Source: DAMCAP01 sp964369265 (lineage in GTDB: Bacteria > Bacillota > Clostridia > Oscillospirales > Ruminococcaceae). From it: DNA of 24,975 nucleotides. Below are positions 7,939 through 16,087 of this stretch, piece after piece; position 1 is the first letter of the stretch, and the number at the start of each line of letters is the position of its first letter. The stretch is from positions 1 through 24,975 of the forward strand of contig CAYJEV010000018.1 in NCBI GenBank assembly GCA_964369265.1. Direction: 5' to 3'. The notes beneath the pieces are model-generated. The model was not told the origin of the DNA. It made no database searches and saw only the letters and a list, made by a program, of their open reading frames with translations. The translations under genes were made by a program, and so were the position numbers.

Positions 7939-9009
7939 TTATAATATGATTAGCTCTTTTTTAGAGCCAGTTAGGTTAATAAAACCTGTTTCTGTCACAT
8001 AAACTACATCCTCAATTCGGCAACCAAACTTGCCCTCTAAGTAAATGCCAGGCTCAACGCTCATCACAATACCAGGCTCAACGATGTCTTGTGACACAGC
8101 GCTAAATCGAGGATCTTCATGCACTTGCATGCCAAGCCCATGACCTAAACCATGGCCAAAACAGCCCTCATATCCCGCTGAGTAGATTAAATCTCTAGCT
8201 GCTTTATCAACATCTGAGCATTTACCACCAAGCTTTATTGCATCAAAAGAAGCTTGTTGAGCTTTTAGAACAGTTTCATAAACTCTTCTCTTTTCATCAC
8301 TACACTCGCCAATAGCAACAGTTCTTGTCATATCAGACACATAACCATCAATTGTAACACCGAAGTCTAAAGTGAAAAAATCGCCTTTTTGTAGTGCATA
8401 ATCTCCAGGCACACCATGCGGAAGGGAAGATTTAACGCCACCAACTGCAATCGTTGAAAAAGATGGAGCTTCTGAACCATTTAATCTGCTATATCTATCA
8501 ACCTCAAGTGCAATTTCAATCTCGGTTCTGCCTTCCTTAATGAAGTTTAGAATATGGCTAAAAGTTTTGTCTGCGAGCTTTTGGGCAGTCTGCATGATTT
8601 CAAACTCATCTTTAGTCTTATATTTTCTTAGCTCCCATATAACTTTATCAACTCTGCTATCCATAACTATCTCTTGTTCTGGAAGCATAGACTTAAAGCC
8701 TAAATATTCCTTCATTGTCATATAGCTAGTTTCAACACCAACTGTCTTGACGTTATGCTTTGCAAATATTTCTTTTAGTTGCTCTGATAGCTTGTCTTGA
8801 AGTATTACCTCAACATCTCTCGCTGTCTTTTTTGCAAGCTCAATATAACGAAAATCTGCTATTAGATAGCTCTTTTCTTTTGTTATTACAACAGTTCCAG
8901 CGCTAGAACGAAGACCTGTAAAATATCTTCGGTTTATTCCACCAACAATTAACACTGCATCTATGTCTGATGGAAGTTTTGATTTTAGTGTATCAATTTT
9001 TGAAATCAT
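7939..9009 (-). CDS. M24B Xaa-Pro aminopeptidase (PepP/PepQ family)
   Basis: The 356-aa enzyme has a creatinase-type N-terminal domain (about 1-125) and a pita-bread catalytic domain (about 130-356). All five dinuclear metal ligands are visible: D215 (LDFG), D226 (SDMT), H290 (GHGLGH), E319 (VEPGIYL) and E333 (RIED). It removes or splits residues next to proline in the cytoplasm, as an aminopeptidase P or prolidase; sequence alone does not separate these. The ATG at 9009 has GAGGT upstream. It lies 52 nt downstream of the endonuclease IV-like gene and upstream of efp, which together suit proline-related peptide metabolism and translation. Confidence 0.94.
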   Translation of the reverse strand: MISKIDTLKSKLPSDIDAVLIVGGINRRYFTGLRSSAGTVVITKEKSYLIADFRYIELAKKTARDVEVILQDKLSEQLKEIFAKHNVKTVGVETSYMTMKEYLGFKSMLPEQEIVMDSRVDKVIWELRKYKTKDEFEIMQTAQKLADKTFSHILNFIKEGRTEIEIALEVDRYSRLNGSEAPSFSTIAVGGVKSSLPHGVPGDYALQKGDFFTLDFGVTIDGYVSDMTRTVAIGECSDEKRRVYETVLKAQQASFDAIKLGGKCSDVDKAARDLIYSAGYEGCFGHGLGHGLGMQVHEDPRFSAVSQDIVEPGIVMSVEPGIYLEGKFGCRIEDVVYVTETGFINLTGSKKELIIL

Positions 9010-9061
9010 TGTTATTTACCTCGCTCATTTTTATTATTTCACCTAAACAAATTTAATAATT

Positions 9062-9904
9062 TTATTTAAGTGTTTGAAAATATTGCTTCATAGTCCTCGC
9101 ATCCTCTGCTTGTGTACCAGCAGATTCGCAAATAACTCTTCCCTCTTTAACACCAAACTCAAAAAGCATATCGCACATTAACCTATAATCTGGCCCATAT
9201 ACTTCGTCCTCAAAAGTTAGATGCTTCTTTTCTCCGCCTTTTGTAGTATATTCAATTTTAGAAAAATGTATATGAAGAAGATTTAATCTCTCAGCACCAA
9301 TACCATTCTTAAGCTTATTAAATACATCTCTAAAAGCAGATGTATCTAAAAGGCTTCCGCCTGTTCTACTATTTAGATGCCCAAAATCAATACAAGGAAG
9401 AAGCCTTTCATTGTTTTTGCAAAGCTCTATTATTTCCTCTAAGTTACCGAGCTGATTTATCTTACCCATAAGCTCAGGACAAAGCCAAATATCATTTAGT
9501 CCTTCGTTATCAACAGCTATAGTCGCTTTTTCTAAAGTTTCTCCAGCGAGCTTTATCGCCTCTTCTCTGCTCATTTTTGAGGCAGAGCCAGCGTGTATTA
9601 TAACCCTATCTCCACCCATATAGCTAATAGCCTTTGCAGACTGCATTATATAATCAACCGACGCAACCCTCTTAGCCTCTTCTTCGCTAGATAAAGATAT
9701 ATAATAAGGTGCATGTATTGAGAGGGATATATTATGTTCAGAAGCTTTCTTGCCAAAATTAGTGGCAGAGTCCTTCCCTATCTTAACTCCTCTTCCAGCC
9801 TGATACTCATATGTATCAAGCCCTAAACCGCTTAAATATAATGGTACATCTAATATACTTTTTCCTTTAAAACTATCAGAATTACCAGCTGGGCCAAATT
9901 TCAA
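9062..9904 (-). CDS. Endonuclease IV-like TIM-barrel protein
   Basis: The 280-aa protein resembles deoxyribonuclease IV (Nfo), which cuts DNA at abasic sites using three zinc ions. Metal-ligand segments are present in order: SIHAPY, IIHAG, CPELMGK, IDFGHLN, LHIHFSK and ICESAG. The DxH motif of the third zinc site (DRHH in classical Nfo) is not evident; the matching stretch reads GGEKKHLTFED, keeping His but lacking the Asp. A changed metal site or substrate is therefore possible, and a sugar-isomerase-like role cannot be excluded. The start was set at TTG 9904 because GGAGG lies about 7 nt before it; the longer frame from 9955 has no binding site and its extra residues look unlike the family. 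Confidence 0.8.
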   Translation of the reverse strand: MKFGPAGNSDSFKGKSILDVPLYLSGLGLDTYEYQAGRGVKIGKDSATNFGKKASEHNISLSIHAPYYISLSSEEEAKRVASVDYIMQSAKAISYMGGDRVIIHAGSASKMSREEAIKLAGETLEKATIAVDNEGLNDIWLCPELMGKINQLGNLEEIIELCKNNERLLPCIDFGHLNSRTGGSLLDTSAFRDVFNKLKNGIGAERLNLLHIHFSKIEYTTKGGEKKHLTFEDEVYGPDYRLMCDMLFEFGVKEGRVICESAGTQAEDARTMKQYFQTLK

Positions 9905-9973
9905 ATTATTTTCCTCCACATTTTTGTATCTGCTATATCGCTTTAATAAAAGCAATGTGTTTTTATTTGTTTT

Positions 9974-10002
9974 ATTATACCAAATCTATTATTAAACTTC
10001 AA
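9974..10002 (-). promoter_or_regulatory. SigA promoter of the endonuclease IV-like gene
   Basis: On the minus strand TTGAAG (9997-10002), a 17-nt spacer and TATAAT (9974-9979) fit the SigA consensus. The leader to the TTG start would be about 63 nt. Confidence 0.75.
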
Positions 10003-10080
10003 TAGCAATTATAATTTACTTATTAGAGTATCATATAATTTTAATCAGCCTACAATATAACATTATATACTCTATGTGTC

Positions 10081-10109
10081 TTGAAATCTTTGACATATTA
10101 TGATAGAAT
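10081..10109 (+). promoter_or_regulatory. SigA promoter of the mechanosensitive channel gene
   Basis: TTGAAA (10081-10086), a 17-nt spacer and TAGAAT (10104-10109) precede the gene by about 30 nt. Confidence 0.65.
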
Positions 10110-10140
10110 ACCTTCATCTTAAAATTAAAGGAGTCAAAAA

Positions 10141-11214
10141 ATGAGTCAAATTTTCAACTTTGCAACAAAATGGATCACTGGCGGTTTATTTGAAATAATA
10201 ACTACAGCGATTTATGTTGCAGTAACTATGGTAATAAGCATTGTGTTAGCGTTTATTATCACAAAAGCTTTAAAGCGCATATTCCAAAAGGTTATCCTTC
10301 CCCAGCAGGCAGAAAAAATTCTTATAAACGGTGTTAAATATGCTATTATAGGTTTTGGTGCTGTTATCTCTCTAATGTTAGTATTAGATAATCTAACTGC
10401 ATTCAATACTGTGTTACTAGGAAGCTTTATTAGAATAACAGTCGGCGCTTGTATTGCTATTGTTGCTGGAATTTTATTAGTGTTCTATGCAGAAAAGCGA
10501 CTAAAAGAGTTCTTAAAGAATTCAACAATCGACCCTATACTGCATAGATTTATTATAATGTCATTTAGAGTGGTATGCCTTGTGCTTTTGGGAATTATTG
10601 TGCTTGAGATGCTACAAGTTCCAACAACAGCTCTTGTTGCCTCTGCTTCTGCAATTGGTCTTGCTGTATCCCTTGCAGTTAAGGATAATATCGCTAACCT
10701 AACAAGCGGGCTTATCATTATTGTAACTAAGCCTTTTTCTAGCGGCGATTTTATTGAGAGCGATGGCATCAACGGACGTGTACACTCCATTGAAATGGCT
10801 TACACAACTCTTTTCACCTACGATAACAAAAAGATATTAGTTCCAAACAATATTATGGCACAAGCTAAGATTATCAACCATTCTGCTGAAACATTAAGAA
10901 GACTTGATATAGTGTTTGGTATTGGCTACAATGATGATTACTATCTAGCTAAAGACATCATTATGAATGTTGCAAAGAAATTCCCTAAAATTGTTGAAGA
11001 CAGCGAGCATAAAATATATGTTGGTATGTGTGAACATGGCGACAGCAGCATAAAGATTGTATCTAGAGTATGGGTAGACTGGGCTGATTACTACGACCTA
11101 AACCTTCATATGCTTGAAAATGTTAAGCTAGAGTTTGATAAGAACGGAATTAACATCCCTTACAATCAGCTAGACGTTCATGTTTATAACAAAATTTTAG
11201 AAAATAAGGCTTAG
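10141..11214 (+). CDS. Small-conductance mechanosensitive channel (MscS family)
   Basis: MscS channels open under membrane tension to release solutes during hypo-osmotic shock. The 357-aa protein has about four to five hydrophobic segments in residues 10-190. The pore-lining Ala/Gly-rich helix (ASASAIGLAVSLAVKDNIANL, near 168-188) leads into the beta domain (KPFSSGDFIE, then VPNNIM) and the C-terminal alpha/beta domain. It is longer than E. coli MscS (286 aa), consistent with extra N-terminal helices. AAAGGAG lies 7 nt before the ATG. It appears monocistronic, with the rpsU promoter following. Confidence 0.94.
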   Translation: MSQIFNFATKWITGGLFEIITTAIYVAVTMVISIVLAFIITKALKRIFQKVILPQQAEKILINGVKYAIIGFGAVISLMLVLDNLTAFNTVLLGSFIRITVGACIAIVAGILLVFYAEKRLKEFLKNSTIDPILHRFIIMSFRVVCLVLLGIIVLEMLQVPTTALVASASAIGLAVSLAVKDNIANLTSGLIIIVTKPFSSGDFIESDGINGRVHSIEMAYTTLFTYDNKKILVPNNIMAQAKIINHSAETLRRLDIVFGIGYNDDYYLAKDIIMNVAKKFPKIVEDSEHKIYVGMCEHGDSSIKIVSRVWVDWADYYDLNLHMLENVKLEFDKNGINIPYNQLDVHVYNKILENKA

Positions 11215-11246
11215 AAAATATTTTTTAAGTTATCTTATTTATTCTA

Positions 11247-11300
11247 TTGACAAGAGAGGAATATTTTAGTATAATACTTTTGTTATCCTATTATGGATAA
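11247..11300 (+). promoter_or_regulatory. Consensus SigA promoter and 5' hairpin of rpsU
   Basis: TTGACA (11247-11252), a 17-nt spacer and TATAAT (11270-11275) match the SigA consensus exactly. A hairpin at the expected 5' end of the transcript (TTATCC 11283-11288 with GGATAA 11295-11300, 6-nt loop) could protect the mRNA. Confidence 0.85.
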
Positions 11301-11336
11301 AAATACTCCTGTCTTGGACGTGAGGAGGGTAGGTAA

Positions 11337-11513
11337 ATGTCAGAAATTAGAGTTAAAGATAATGAATCTTTAGATAGCGCTCTTAGAAGATTTAAGAGAC
11401 AATGTGCAAAAGCAGGTGTTCTGCAAGAAGTTCGTAAAAGAGAGCATTATGAGAAGCCTTCTGTTAAGCGTAAGAAGAAATCTGAAGCTGCTAGAAAGCG
11501 CAAGTTTAAATAA
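11337..11513 (+). CDS. rpsU: 30S ribosomal protein S21
   Basis: The 58-aa basic protein starts MSEIRVKDNESLDSALRRFK, contains RQCAKAGVLQEVRKREHYEKP and ends in a Lys/Arg-rich tail (RKKKSEAARKRKFK), the full S21 signature and length. S21 sits on the small subunit near the anti-Shine-Dalgarno region and aids mRNA engagement. A strong site (TGAGGAGG, 11321-11328) precedes the ATG. A perfect consensus promoter lies upstream and a GC-rich terminator follows, fitting a highly expressed short transcript. The gatB/yqeY gene often found downstream is not present. Confidence 0.97.
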   Translation: MSEIRVKDNESLDSALRRFKRQCAKAGVLQEVRKREHYEKPSVKRKKKSEAARKRKFK

Positions 11514-11560
11514 TCTATCTAAGGTGTATTGACAGATGCCTTTGTCAAAAGTGTGAAGAT

Positions 11561-11582
11561 TGCCGCCGTTATGGGCGGCTTT
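11561..11582 (+). terminator. Intrinsic terminator after rpsU
   Basis: GCCGCC (11561-11566) pairs with GGCGGC (11573-11578) around a 6-nt loop and is followed by TTTT. A second inverted repeat just upstream (TTGACA 11528-11533 with TGTCAA 11542-11547) may add structure. Confidence 0.75.
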
Positions 11583-11614
11583 TCGCATTCTTATTTTAAT
11601 TATGGAGGGATTAT

Positions 11615-12109
11615 ATGCTTAAAGTATTATACCCAAAACGATATTATAGACGAGCTGAGGATATTCCTCTTTCAGATTTAAAAGCTATGGGAATTAAAGG
11701 ACTTATTTTAGATGTGGACAACACTTTAACAACCCATAATAACCCCCATCCTAGAAAATGTGTTTTAGATTGGCTTGAAGAAGCAAGAGCACTTGACTTT
11801 AAGCTGGTTATTTTATCAAACAACAGCTTAGAAAGAATTGAGCCATTTGCTCAGAAAGTTAGTATTAAGGCTATTTCAAGGGGAATGAAGCCTTTGGCTA
11901 CTGGATATAAAAAAGCAATTAAAGTTTTAGGTCTTTCTAAAAATCAAGTTGCTATGGTTGGAGATCAAATCTTCACCGATGTGCTTGGCGCAAATTTGCA
12001 CTCAATTTATTCTATAATGGTGGAGCATATTGAAGCAGAGGAGATGACTTTCTTTAGCTTTAAAAGAAAGCTTGAAAAGAAGATAATGGAAAACTTCCCT
12101 ATGAGCTAA
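11615..12109 (+). CDS. YqeG family HAD IIIA-type phosphatase
   Basis: The 164-aa protein carries the HAD motifs: DVDNTL with nucleophile D33 and acid/base D35, SNNS at 68-71, K92 in GMKP, and GDQIFTD with D117/D122. Length and the N-terminal segment LYPKRYYRRAEDI match the YqeG family. Relatives act as phosphatidylglycerophosphate phosphatases or uncharacterised phosphatases, so a lipid phosphate substrate is plausible but unproven. The ATG has a GGAGGG site. No clear promoter lies in the short gap after rpsU, so it may depend on read-through. Confidence 0.9.
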   Translation: MLKVLYPKRYYRRAEDIPLSDLKAMGIKGLILDVDNTLTTHNNPHPRKCVLDWLEEARALDFKLVILSNNSLERIEPFAQKVSIKAISRGMKPLATGYKKAIKVLGLSKNQVAMVGDQIFTDVLGANLHSIYSIMVEHIEAEEMTFFSFKRKLEKKIMENFPMS

Positions 12110-12117
12110 CAAAAATT

Positions 12118-12162
12118 AAAGAAGATGGCGAAGGGTTATGCTTTTAGCCATCTTCTTTTGTT
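12118..12162 (+). terminator. Intrinsic terminator after the yqeG-type gene
   Basis: A perfect 12-bp stem (12118-12129 with 12147-12158) with a 17-nt loop is followed by a T-rich run (TTTTGTT). Confidence 0.85.
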
Positions 12163-12213
12163 ATATTCTCCACTAAAATTCATCATAACTCACCTAGAAG
12201 ATTATAAAAACAC

Positions 12214-12241
12214 TTGAATTATTGCTAGAATTTGCTATAAT
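12214..12241 (+). promoter_or_regulatory. SigA promoter of the M20 peptidase gene, extended -10
   Basis: TTGAAT (12214-12219), a 16-nt spacer and TATAAT (12236-12241), with TGC directly before the -10 (extended -10 element). Confidence 0.7.
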
Positions 12242-12296
12242 GTATACAAGTTGCTTTATTTACAACAAATTACTTATTTAACTTTAGGAGGGTCAT

Positions 12297-13418
12297 ATGA
12301 GCAATCTAAACAAAGAGCAGTATCTTGAGGAACTTAAATATCTTGTTAACATCGATAGTGGCAGCCACACACCAGAGGGTGTGAAAAAAGTGGCTGAATT
12401 TTTCAGGGATAAGTACAATGCTTTAGGCTTAAAGGCAGAGCTATTGCAGTTTAGCGAAAAGGCTGGACCTTGCCTTCAAGTTACTAACAGCGATAAATGT
12501 GAATATGATGTGCTTTTAGTTGGTCATATGGATACTGTTTTCCCAGAAGGAACAGTAAAAGCTCGAAGCTTTAAAATTGATGGAGATAAGGCATATGGGC
12601 CTGGTGTCATAGATATGAAGTCTGGGCTGCTATCTATGTATTATGCTATTGAATATTTAGTGAAAAATGATAAGCTTGCTGGAAAGTCGATTTGTGTATT
12701 CCAAAATAGTGATGAAGAAATTAGCTCAGCATACTCAAACCCTAAAATCACTGAACTATCAAAAGTTTCAAAGGCAGCTTTTGTTTTAGAGCCAGCGAGA
12801 CCAAATGGCGCTTTAGTAAAAGAGAGAAAAGGGCTTGCGAAATATAATATAGAGCTTATTGGCAAGGCTGCTCATGCTGGAGTTGATCCAAAAAGCGGAA
12901 TTAGCGCTATAAATGAGCTTGCGCACTGGATAACTGAACTACATAGCCTAACAGACTTTGTTATTGGAACAACGCTTAATGTTGGTGTGGTTTCTGGGGG
13001 TACTGTTGCAAATGTTGTTGCTGAACATGCCACTGCGCAAGTTGACCTTAGATATAAAATCCCAAGCGAGATTGACAGAGTTGAAAGTAAAATTGAGGAG
13101 CTTATTCAAAACCCAAAAACTGTTGGTATTAAGGCAACAGCTATTAAGGCTGGTCATCGCCCTCCAATGAATATGAGCCCTGAATCCGAAAAGCTTATTG
13201 AGCTTGTTAAGGAAGTTGCTAAGGATTTAAATATGGAGCTTGATTTTGTTGGCACTGGAGGCGGCTCTGATGCTAACTTTATCTCCGCTATGGGTGTGCC
13301 TGTGCTTGATGGTATGGGGCCAGTTGGTGGCGGCTCACATGGTGTGAATGAATATATTGAGATTAGCTCAATTGAGCCAAGACTTAACTTGTTAATTAAC
13401 ACTCTATTAAAGCTGTAG
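12297..13418 (+). CDS. M20 family metallopeptidase (carboxypeptidase G2-like)
   Basis: The 373-aa cytoplasmic enzyme shows the M20 dinuclear zinc site: H77 and D79 in GHMDT, bridging D106 in GVIDMKSG, E140/E141 in NSDEEI, E165 in VLEPA and H348 in GGGSH. The inserted dimerisation (lid) domain lies about residues 178-290 and includes GKAAHAGVDP. The closest match in mind is the glutamate carboxypeptidase/CPG2 group, which removes C-terminal amino acids from small N-acyl or dipeptide substrates; the true substrate cannot be told. AGGAGGG precedes the ATG. It heads a two-gene unit with a lipoprotein 27 nt downstream. Confidence 0.93.
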   Translation: MSNLNKEQYLEELKYLVNIDSGSHTPEGVKKVAEFFRDKYNALGLKAELLQFSEKAGPCLQVTNSDKCEYDVLLVGHMDTVFPEGTVKARSFKIDGDKAYGPGVIDMKSGLLSMYYAIEYLVKNDKLAGKSICVFQNSDEEISSAYSNPKITELSKVSKAAFVLEPARPNGALVKERKGLAKYNIELIGKAAHAGVDPKSGISAINELAHWITELHSLTDFVIGTTLNVGVVSGGTVANVVAEHATAQVDLRYKIPSEIDRVESKIEELIQNPKTVGIKATAIKAGHRPPMNMSPESEKLIELVKEVAKDLNMELDFVGTGGGSDANFISAMGVPVLDGMGPVGGGSHGVNEYIEISSIEPRLNLLINTLLKL

Positions 13419-13445
13419 ATACAAAAATTCTTATCGAGGTACAAT

Positions 13446-13853
13446 ATGAAAAAGATTTTAGCGTTATTTTTGATTTTGGTGGTAATGCTTGTCGGTTGCT
13501 CTAGCGAGGTAGAGCTGCCTTTTGAAGCCAGCGATACTGCGCAAGAGATAGTTAGTGAAAACGATCTTAGCTTTGGCGAGGTAACTGTTGAGCTTGAGGA
13601 AATAGAGCTTGCCGATGACACTGAAGTATTCATTGACATCATTGGTAACTTAACAAACAATAGCAAAGACGAAATTGAAATTATAATACTAACTTTTGCT
13701 ATTTATGATCCTGAAGGAGTTAGACTGACAACAGCTAGTGCTGTGATTGAAAATATAGCTTCAGGCGAGGTTTGGAAGTATGAAGGCAAGGCGCACATAA
13801 GCAATGATGAATATGGAAGCTATGAACTTGTTGATGTTCTGGTATCTCCATAA
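13446..13853 (+). CDS. Small lipoprotein with FxLYD-type domain
   Basis: The 135-aa protein has a lipoprotein signal: MKK, a hydrophobic stretch (ILALFLILVVML) and the lipobox LVGC with Cys18, after which it would be lipid-anchored outside the membrane. Residues about 60-115 form a beta-rich domain (GNLTNNSKDEIE, then FAIYDPEGV and GEVWKYEGKA) that fits the FxLYD family found in surface proteins of Firmicutes. Function is unknown. It follows the M20 peptidase with a 27-nt gap and its own GAGGT site, and ends before a strong terminator. Confidence 0.85.
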   Translation: MKKILALFLILVVMLVGCSSEVELPFEASDTAQEIVSENDLSFGEVTVELEEIELADDTEVFIDIIGNLTNNSKDEIEIIILTFAIYDPEGVRLTTASAVIENIASGEVWKYEGKAHISNDEYGSYELVDVLVSP

Positions 13854-13868
13854 TAAGTTTCAAAATAT

Positions 13869-13907
13869 AAACTGCACCAGTGAAAAAATCATTGGTGCAG
13901 TTTTTGT
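13869..13907. terminator. Bidirectional terminator between lipoprotein and DUF4261 genes
   Basis: A 15-bp stem (13869-13883 with 13889-13903, one G-U pair) with an AAAAA loop is followed by a T-run on the plus strand and by an AT-rich tract on the minus strand. The two flanking genes converge here. Confidence 0.87.
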
Positions 13908-13908
13908 A

Positions 13909-14694
13909 TTAGTTTCCAGTTGGGTACTCAATTTTAATAGTTTCGTTTTCAAGCGCAATACCAGCACTCTTTGTGATAGCAAGCTTTTGTTCTGCAGAGA
14001 AGCCGATAGTTTCGCCGTCTTTAAGTACAACGTTGCTAGTAAGAACATAATCTACCATAGAAGCAACAAAATCTCTAACTTCATTTAAATCAGCGCTTCC
14101 TGGAGTTACATAAACTTCGATATCATCTTTGCCAAACTTCTCCATGCCGTATGTATAAATTCCAGCTCTCTCTTCTGTGTTGTATAACCCAAACCAGACT
14201 AGGTTAAACACAGGATATTCTTGATCATTTATCATTTTTGAAAATGCTTGATAAAAGGCTGGATGATGTACAGCTCCGTCTGTGTATACAGCAACAGCAT
14301 TTTCTTGGCTAAGAGCAGAGCTTGCTGCCTTAACTAATGTCGCACCTCTGCTAAGTATGCTTTCAGCTTCGTTGTCATCTCCCATAACTGCGATTAGTAT
14401 TTGCGCCTTATGAGCGGATGTCACTTCAACAGCTTCCTCCCACATATAGTTAGCACCAGCAAAATGCTCAGCCTCGCCATTTGGCACTGGAAAATCCATA
14501 TAGCTGATGATTAGTCTTGCGCCATCAACCTCAGCAAAAATCATATCTTTGCCCTCTTCGCTAGCAGCCTCGTCATTAGCCGTTAAATTCCAATCGCTTT
14601 TTAGGTCTTCGATTAACTTTTCTTTGTTCCATCCTTGGCTAGATAATAGTACAAATCCAATAAATCCGCCTATATTGCTTTGTTTCTCGCTCAT
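13909..14694 (-). CDS. DUF4261 domain-containing protein
   Basis: The 261-aa protein matches my recollection of the DUF4261 family: N-terminal GGFIGFVLLSS, a central ARLIISYMDFPVPNGEAE segment with WEEAVEV, and a C-terminal FPVFN-like strand region (PVFNLVWFGLYNTEERAGIYTYG). There is no signal peptide or membrane segment, so it should be cytoplasmic. Function is unknown. The stop lies just past the shared terminator and the ATG (14694) has GAGGA upstream. It is 19 nt downstream of the SUFU-domain gene, so the two are almost surely co-transcribed. Family members often neighbour immunity-like genes; that link is from memory and not shown by sequence. Confidence 0.8.
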   Translation of the reverse strand: MSEKQSNIGGFIGFVLLSSQGWNKEKLIEDLKSDWNLTANDEAASEEGKDMIFAEVDGARLIISYMDFPVPNGEAEHFAGANYMWEEAVEVTSAHKAQILIAVMGDDNEAESILSRGATLVKAASSALSQENAVAVYTDGAVHHPAFYQAFSKMINDQEYPVFNLVWFGLYNTEERAGIYTYGMEKFGKDDIEVYVTPGSADLNEVRDFVASMVDYVLTSNVVLKDGETIGFSAEQKLAITKSAGIALENETIKIEYPTGN

Positions 14695-14713
14695 TTTCTT
14701 TTCCTCGCTTTAA

Positions 14714-15847
14714 TTATTTATTTTTTAAAAATTTTTGATACGCCTTTTCTATATACACCTTCATCCCATTATAATATTTCTCATCATAAGGAACAAATAA
14801 ATATTCTTCGTCTTGCATTTCAGGAGGCTCGCCACCAAAATATGAAATAGCATGACTATCAATATCTGAAGGGAAATAAGGATTTCCCTCATCGCCACCA
14901 TAATAGAACATTGTAAAATTTGCTCCTATGTCATTAAAGAAATATATAAATAGTCTGCTGTTAAACTGGCGGTGAAGGAAGACACGAAGATCAAATTCAG
15001 GATGCTTATTCTTAACTAAATCAACAACCTCGCCATAATACTCATTAAACTTCTCATGCATTAAATCATTCTCTATGAACCACCTTAAATAGATGGCTAA
15101 GTGATTAACTGCATTAAGTTCGTCAATTTCAAGCCCTTTTTCATGAATGGATTGTATATGATAAAAAGCTGCATCGACAACACCTTCCAAAGTTTCGCTC
15201 TCGTCGACAACAGACTCTCTATTTAAATCAACTAATTGAGGGAACTCACTATCAGCATCATAAATCCTATCCATTAGCTCCTGTCCCCCATTGTCAACCT
15301 TAAAGGACATCTCTTCTTCATAAAGAGGAACTATTGTGTAAAAATGCACCTTCTCGCCATTTGGTAGCGTGCAGAATGTATCTTTATCATCAGCAATGCT
15401 ATCAGGTGTATCGAGTATAAAACCAGACAGCTCTGTATTCTCTGCAAATGGCTGTCCGCTTGGAACAGTGTGATAATATCCAAGCCAAGTATTGTTGTTA
15501 ATAGGAAGCCTTGCAAGCGTTTTTAGCCATCTCATTGGCCAGTACCACTTTTCATCTTGCTCATTTACTTTCCAGTCTGCTGGAAGATAGATACAAAGCT
15601 CAACACGACTAAACTCACTTATTTCCTCGGGAACTTCCATTTTATATGCTCCCATTCCCATTGTCACTATAGTATAATAGTTTTTTTCAGGTGTAGGCTC
15701 AATTATAACAATGTCTACATGAATATCTGGCGATAAAATTTCGTGCAACACATTATCAAAATCTCCGAAAGCATCGCTTATGTATTTTTCTACTGCTTCC
15801 ATTTCATTTTCAGAATACAATACTGGATTAAATTCGTTATTTTTCAC
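14714..15847 (-). CDS. Suppressor-of-fused (SUFU) domain protein with C-terminal extension
   Basis: Residues about 15-195 match bacterial SUFU proteins: HVDIVIIEPTPEKNYYTIVTMGMG, then RVELCIYLPADW, WPMRWLKTLARLP, and NTWLGYYHTVPSGQPFA. The remaining 180 residues form a separate acidic, aromatic-rich domain that I do not recognise. SUFU domains in bacteria are a recognised immunity-protein family of polymorphic toxin systems, where they neutralise a toxin by binding. The start is GTG at 15847 with AAGGAG about 7 nt before it. No toxin, secretion gene or repeat is next to it; its partner is the DUF4261 gene 19 nt downstream. A toxin-immunity role is thus inference. Confidence 0.82.
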   Translation of the reverse strand: MKNNEFNPVLYSENEMEAVEKYISDAFGDFDNVLHEILSPDIHVDIVIIEPTPEKNYYTIVTMGMGAYKMEVPEEISEFSRVELCIYLPADWKVNEQDEKWYWPMRWLKTLARLPINNNTWLGYYHTVPSGQPFAENTELSGFILDTPDSIADDKDTFCTLPNGEKVHFYTIVPLYEEEMSFKVDNGGQELMDRIYDADSEFPQLVDLNRESVVDESETLEGVVDAAFYHIQSIHEKGLEIDELNAVNHLAIYLRWFIENDLMHEKFNEYYGEVVDLVKNKHPEFDLRVFLHRQFNSRLFIYFFNDIGANFTMFYYGGDEGNPYFPSDIDSHAISYFGGEPPEMQDEEYLFVPYDEKYYNGMKVYIEKAYQKFLKNK

Positions 15848-15885
15848 TTTAATGCTCCTTTATTATATATTTAAATGCTAAATTT

Positions 15886-15914
15886 ATTATAGACTTATTT
15901 TTATTTAAAGTCTA
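15886..15914 (-). promoter_or_regulatory. Probable SigA promoter of the SUFU/DUF4261 unit
   Basis: On the minus strand TAGACT (15909-15914), a 17-nt spacer and TATAAT (15886-15891) lie about 38 nt before the GTG start. The -35 is imperfect. Confidence 0.5.
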
Positions 15915-16039
15915 GTCTTTTCTATAACTGGTACTTAAATTTACATAAGTGGTATTTTAAGGCTTAATGCTATCCTCACAAAGTTAATGAGCTTTGATAG
16001 ATACACTAAGTTAATTTATTATAATAGTCTTTTCCTCAA

Positions 16040-16075
16040 CACAAAGAGCCAATACAAAACTGTACTGGCTCTTTT
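16040..16075 (-). terminator. Terminator of the citrate operon
   Basis: A 13-bp stem (16043-16055 with 16062-16074; the one mismatch is a G-U pair in minus-strand RNA) with a 6-nt loop is followed by a T-rich tract on the minus strand. It lies 13 nt past the citC stop. The T-run on the plus side is also usable, though no plus-strand gene ends here. Confidence 0.83.
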
Positions 16076-16087
16076 AAATAAATCTCT

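Noticed and set aside
10090..10095. TTGACA upstream of the MscS gene as the -35 element
   Set aside because: No -10 lies at 16-18 nt; the TTGAAA at 10081 with TAGAAT at 17 nt is the better pair.
12948..13170. Overlapping open frames on both strands inside the M20 peptidase gene
   Set aside because: They are shadows of a full-length gene with all catalytic residues; translations are Leu-rich and not protein-like.
13909..15847. Toxin-antitoxin module made of the SUFU and DUF4261 genes
   Set aside because: Neither protein has toxin features and their sizes do not fit a classical toxin-antitoxin pair; only an immunity-like role is suggested.
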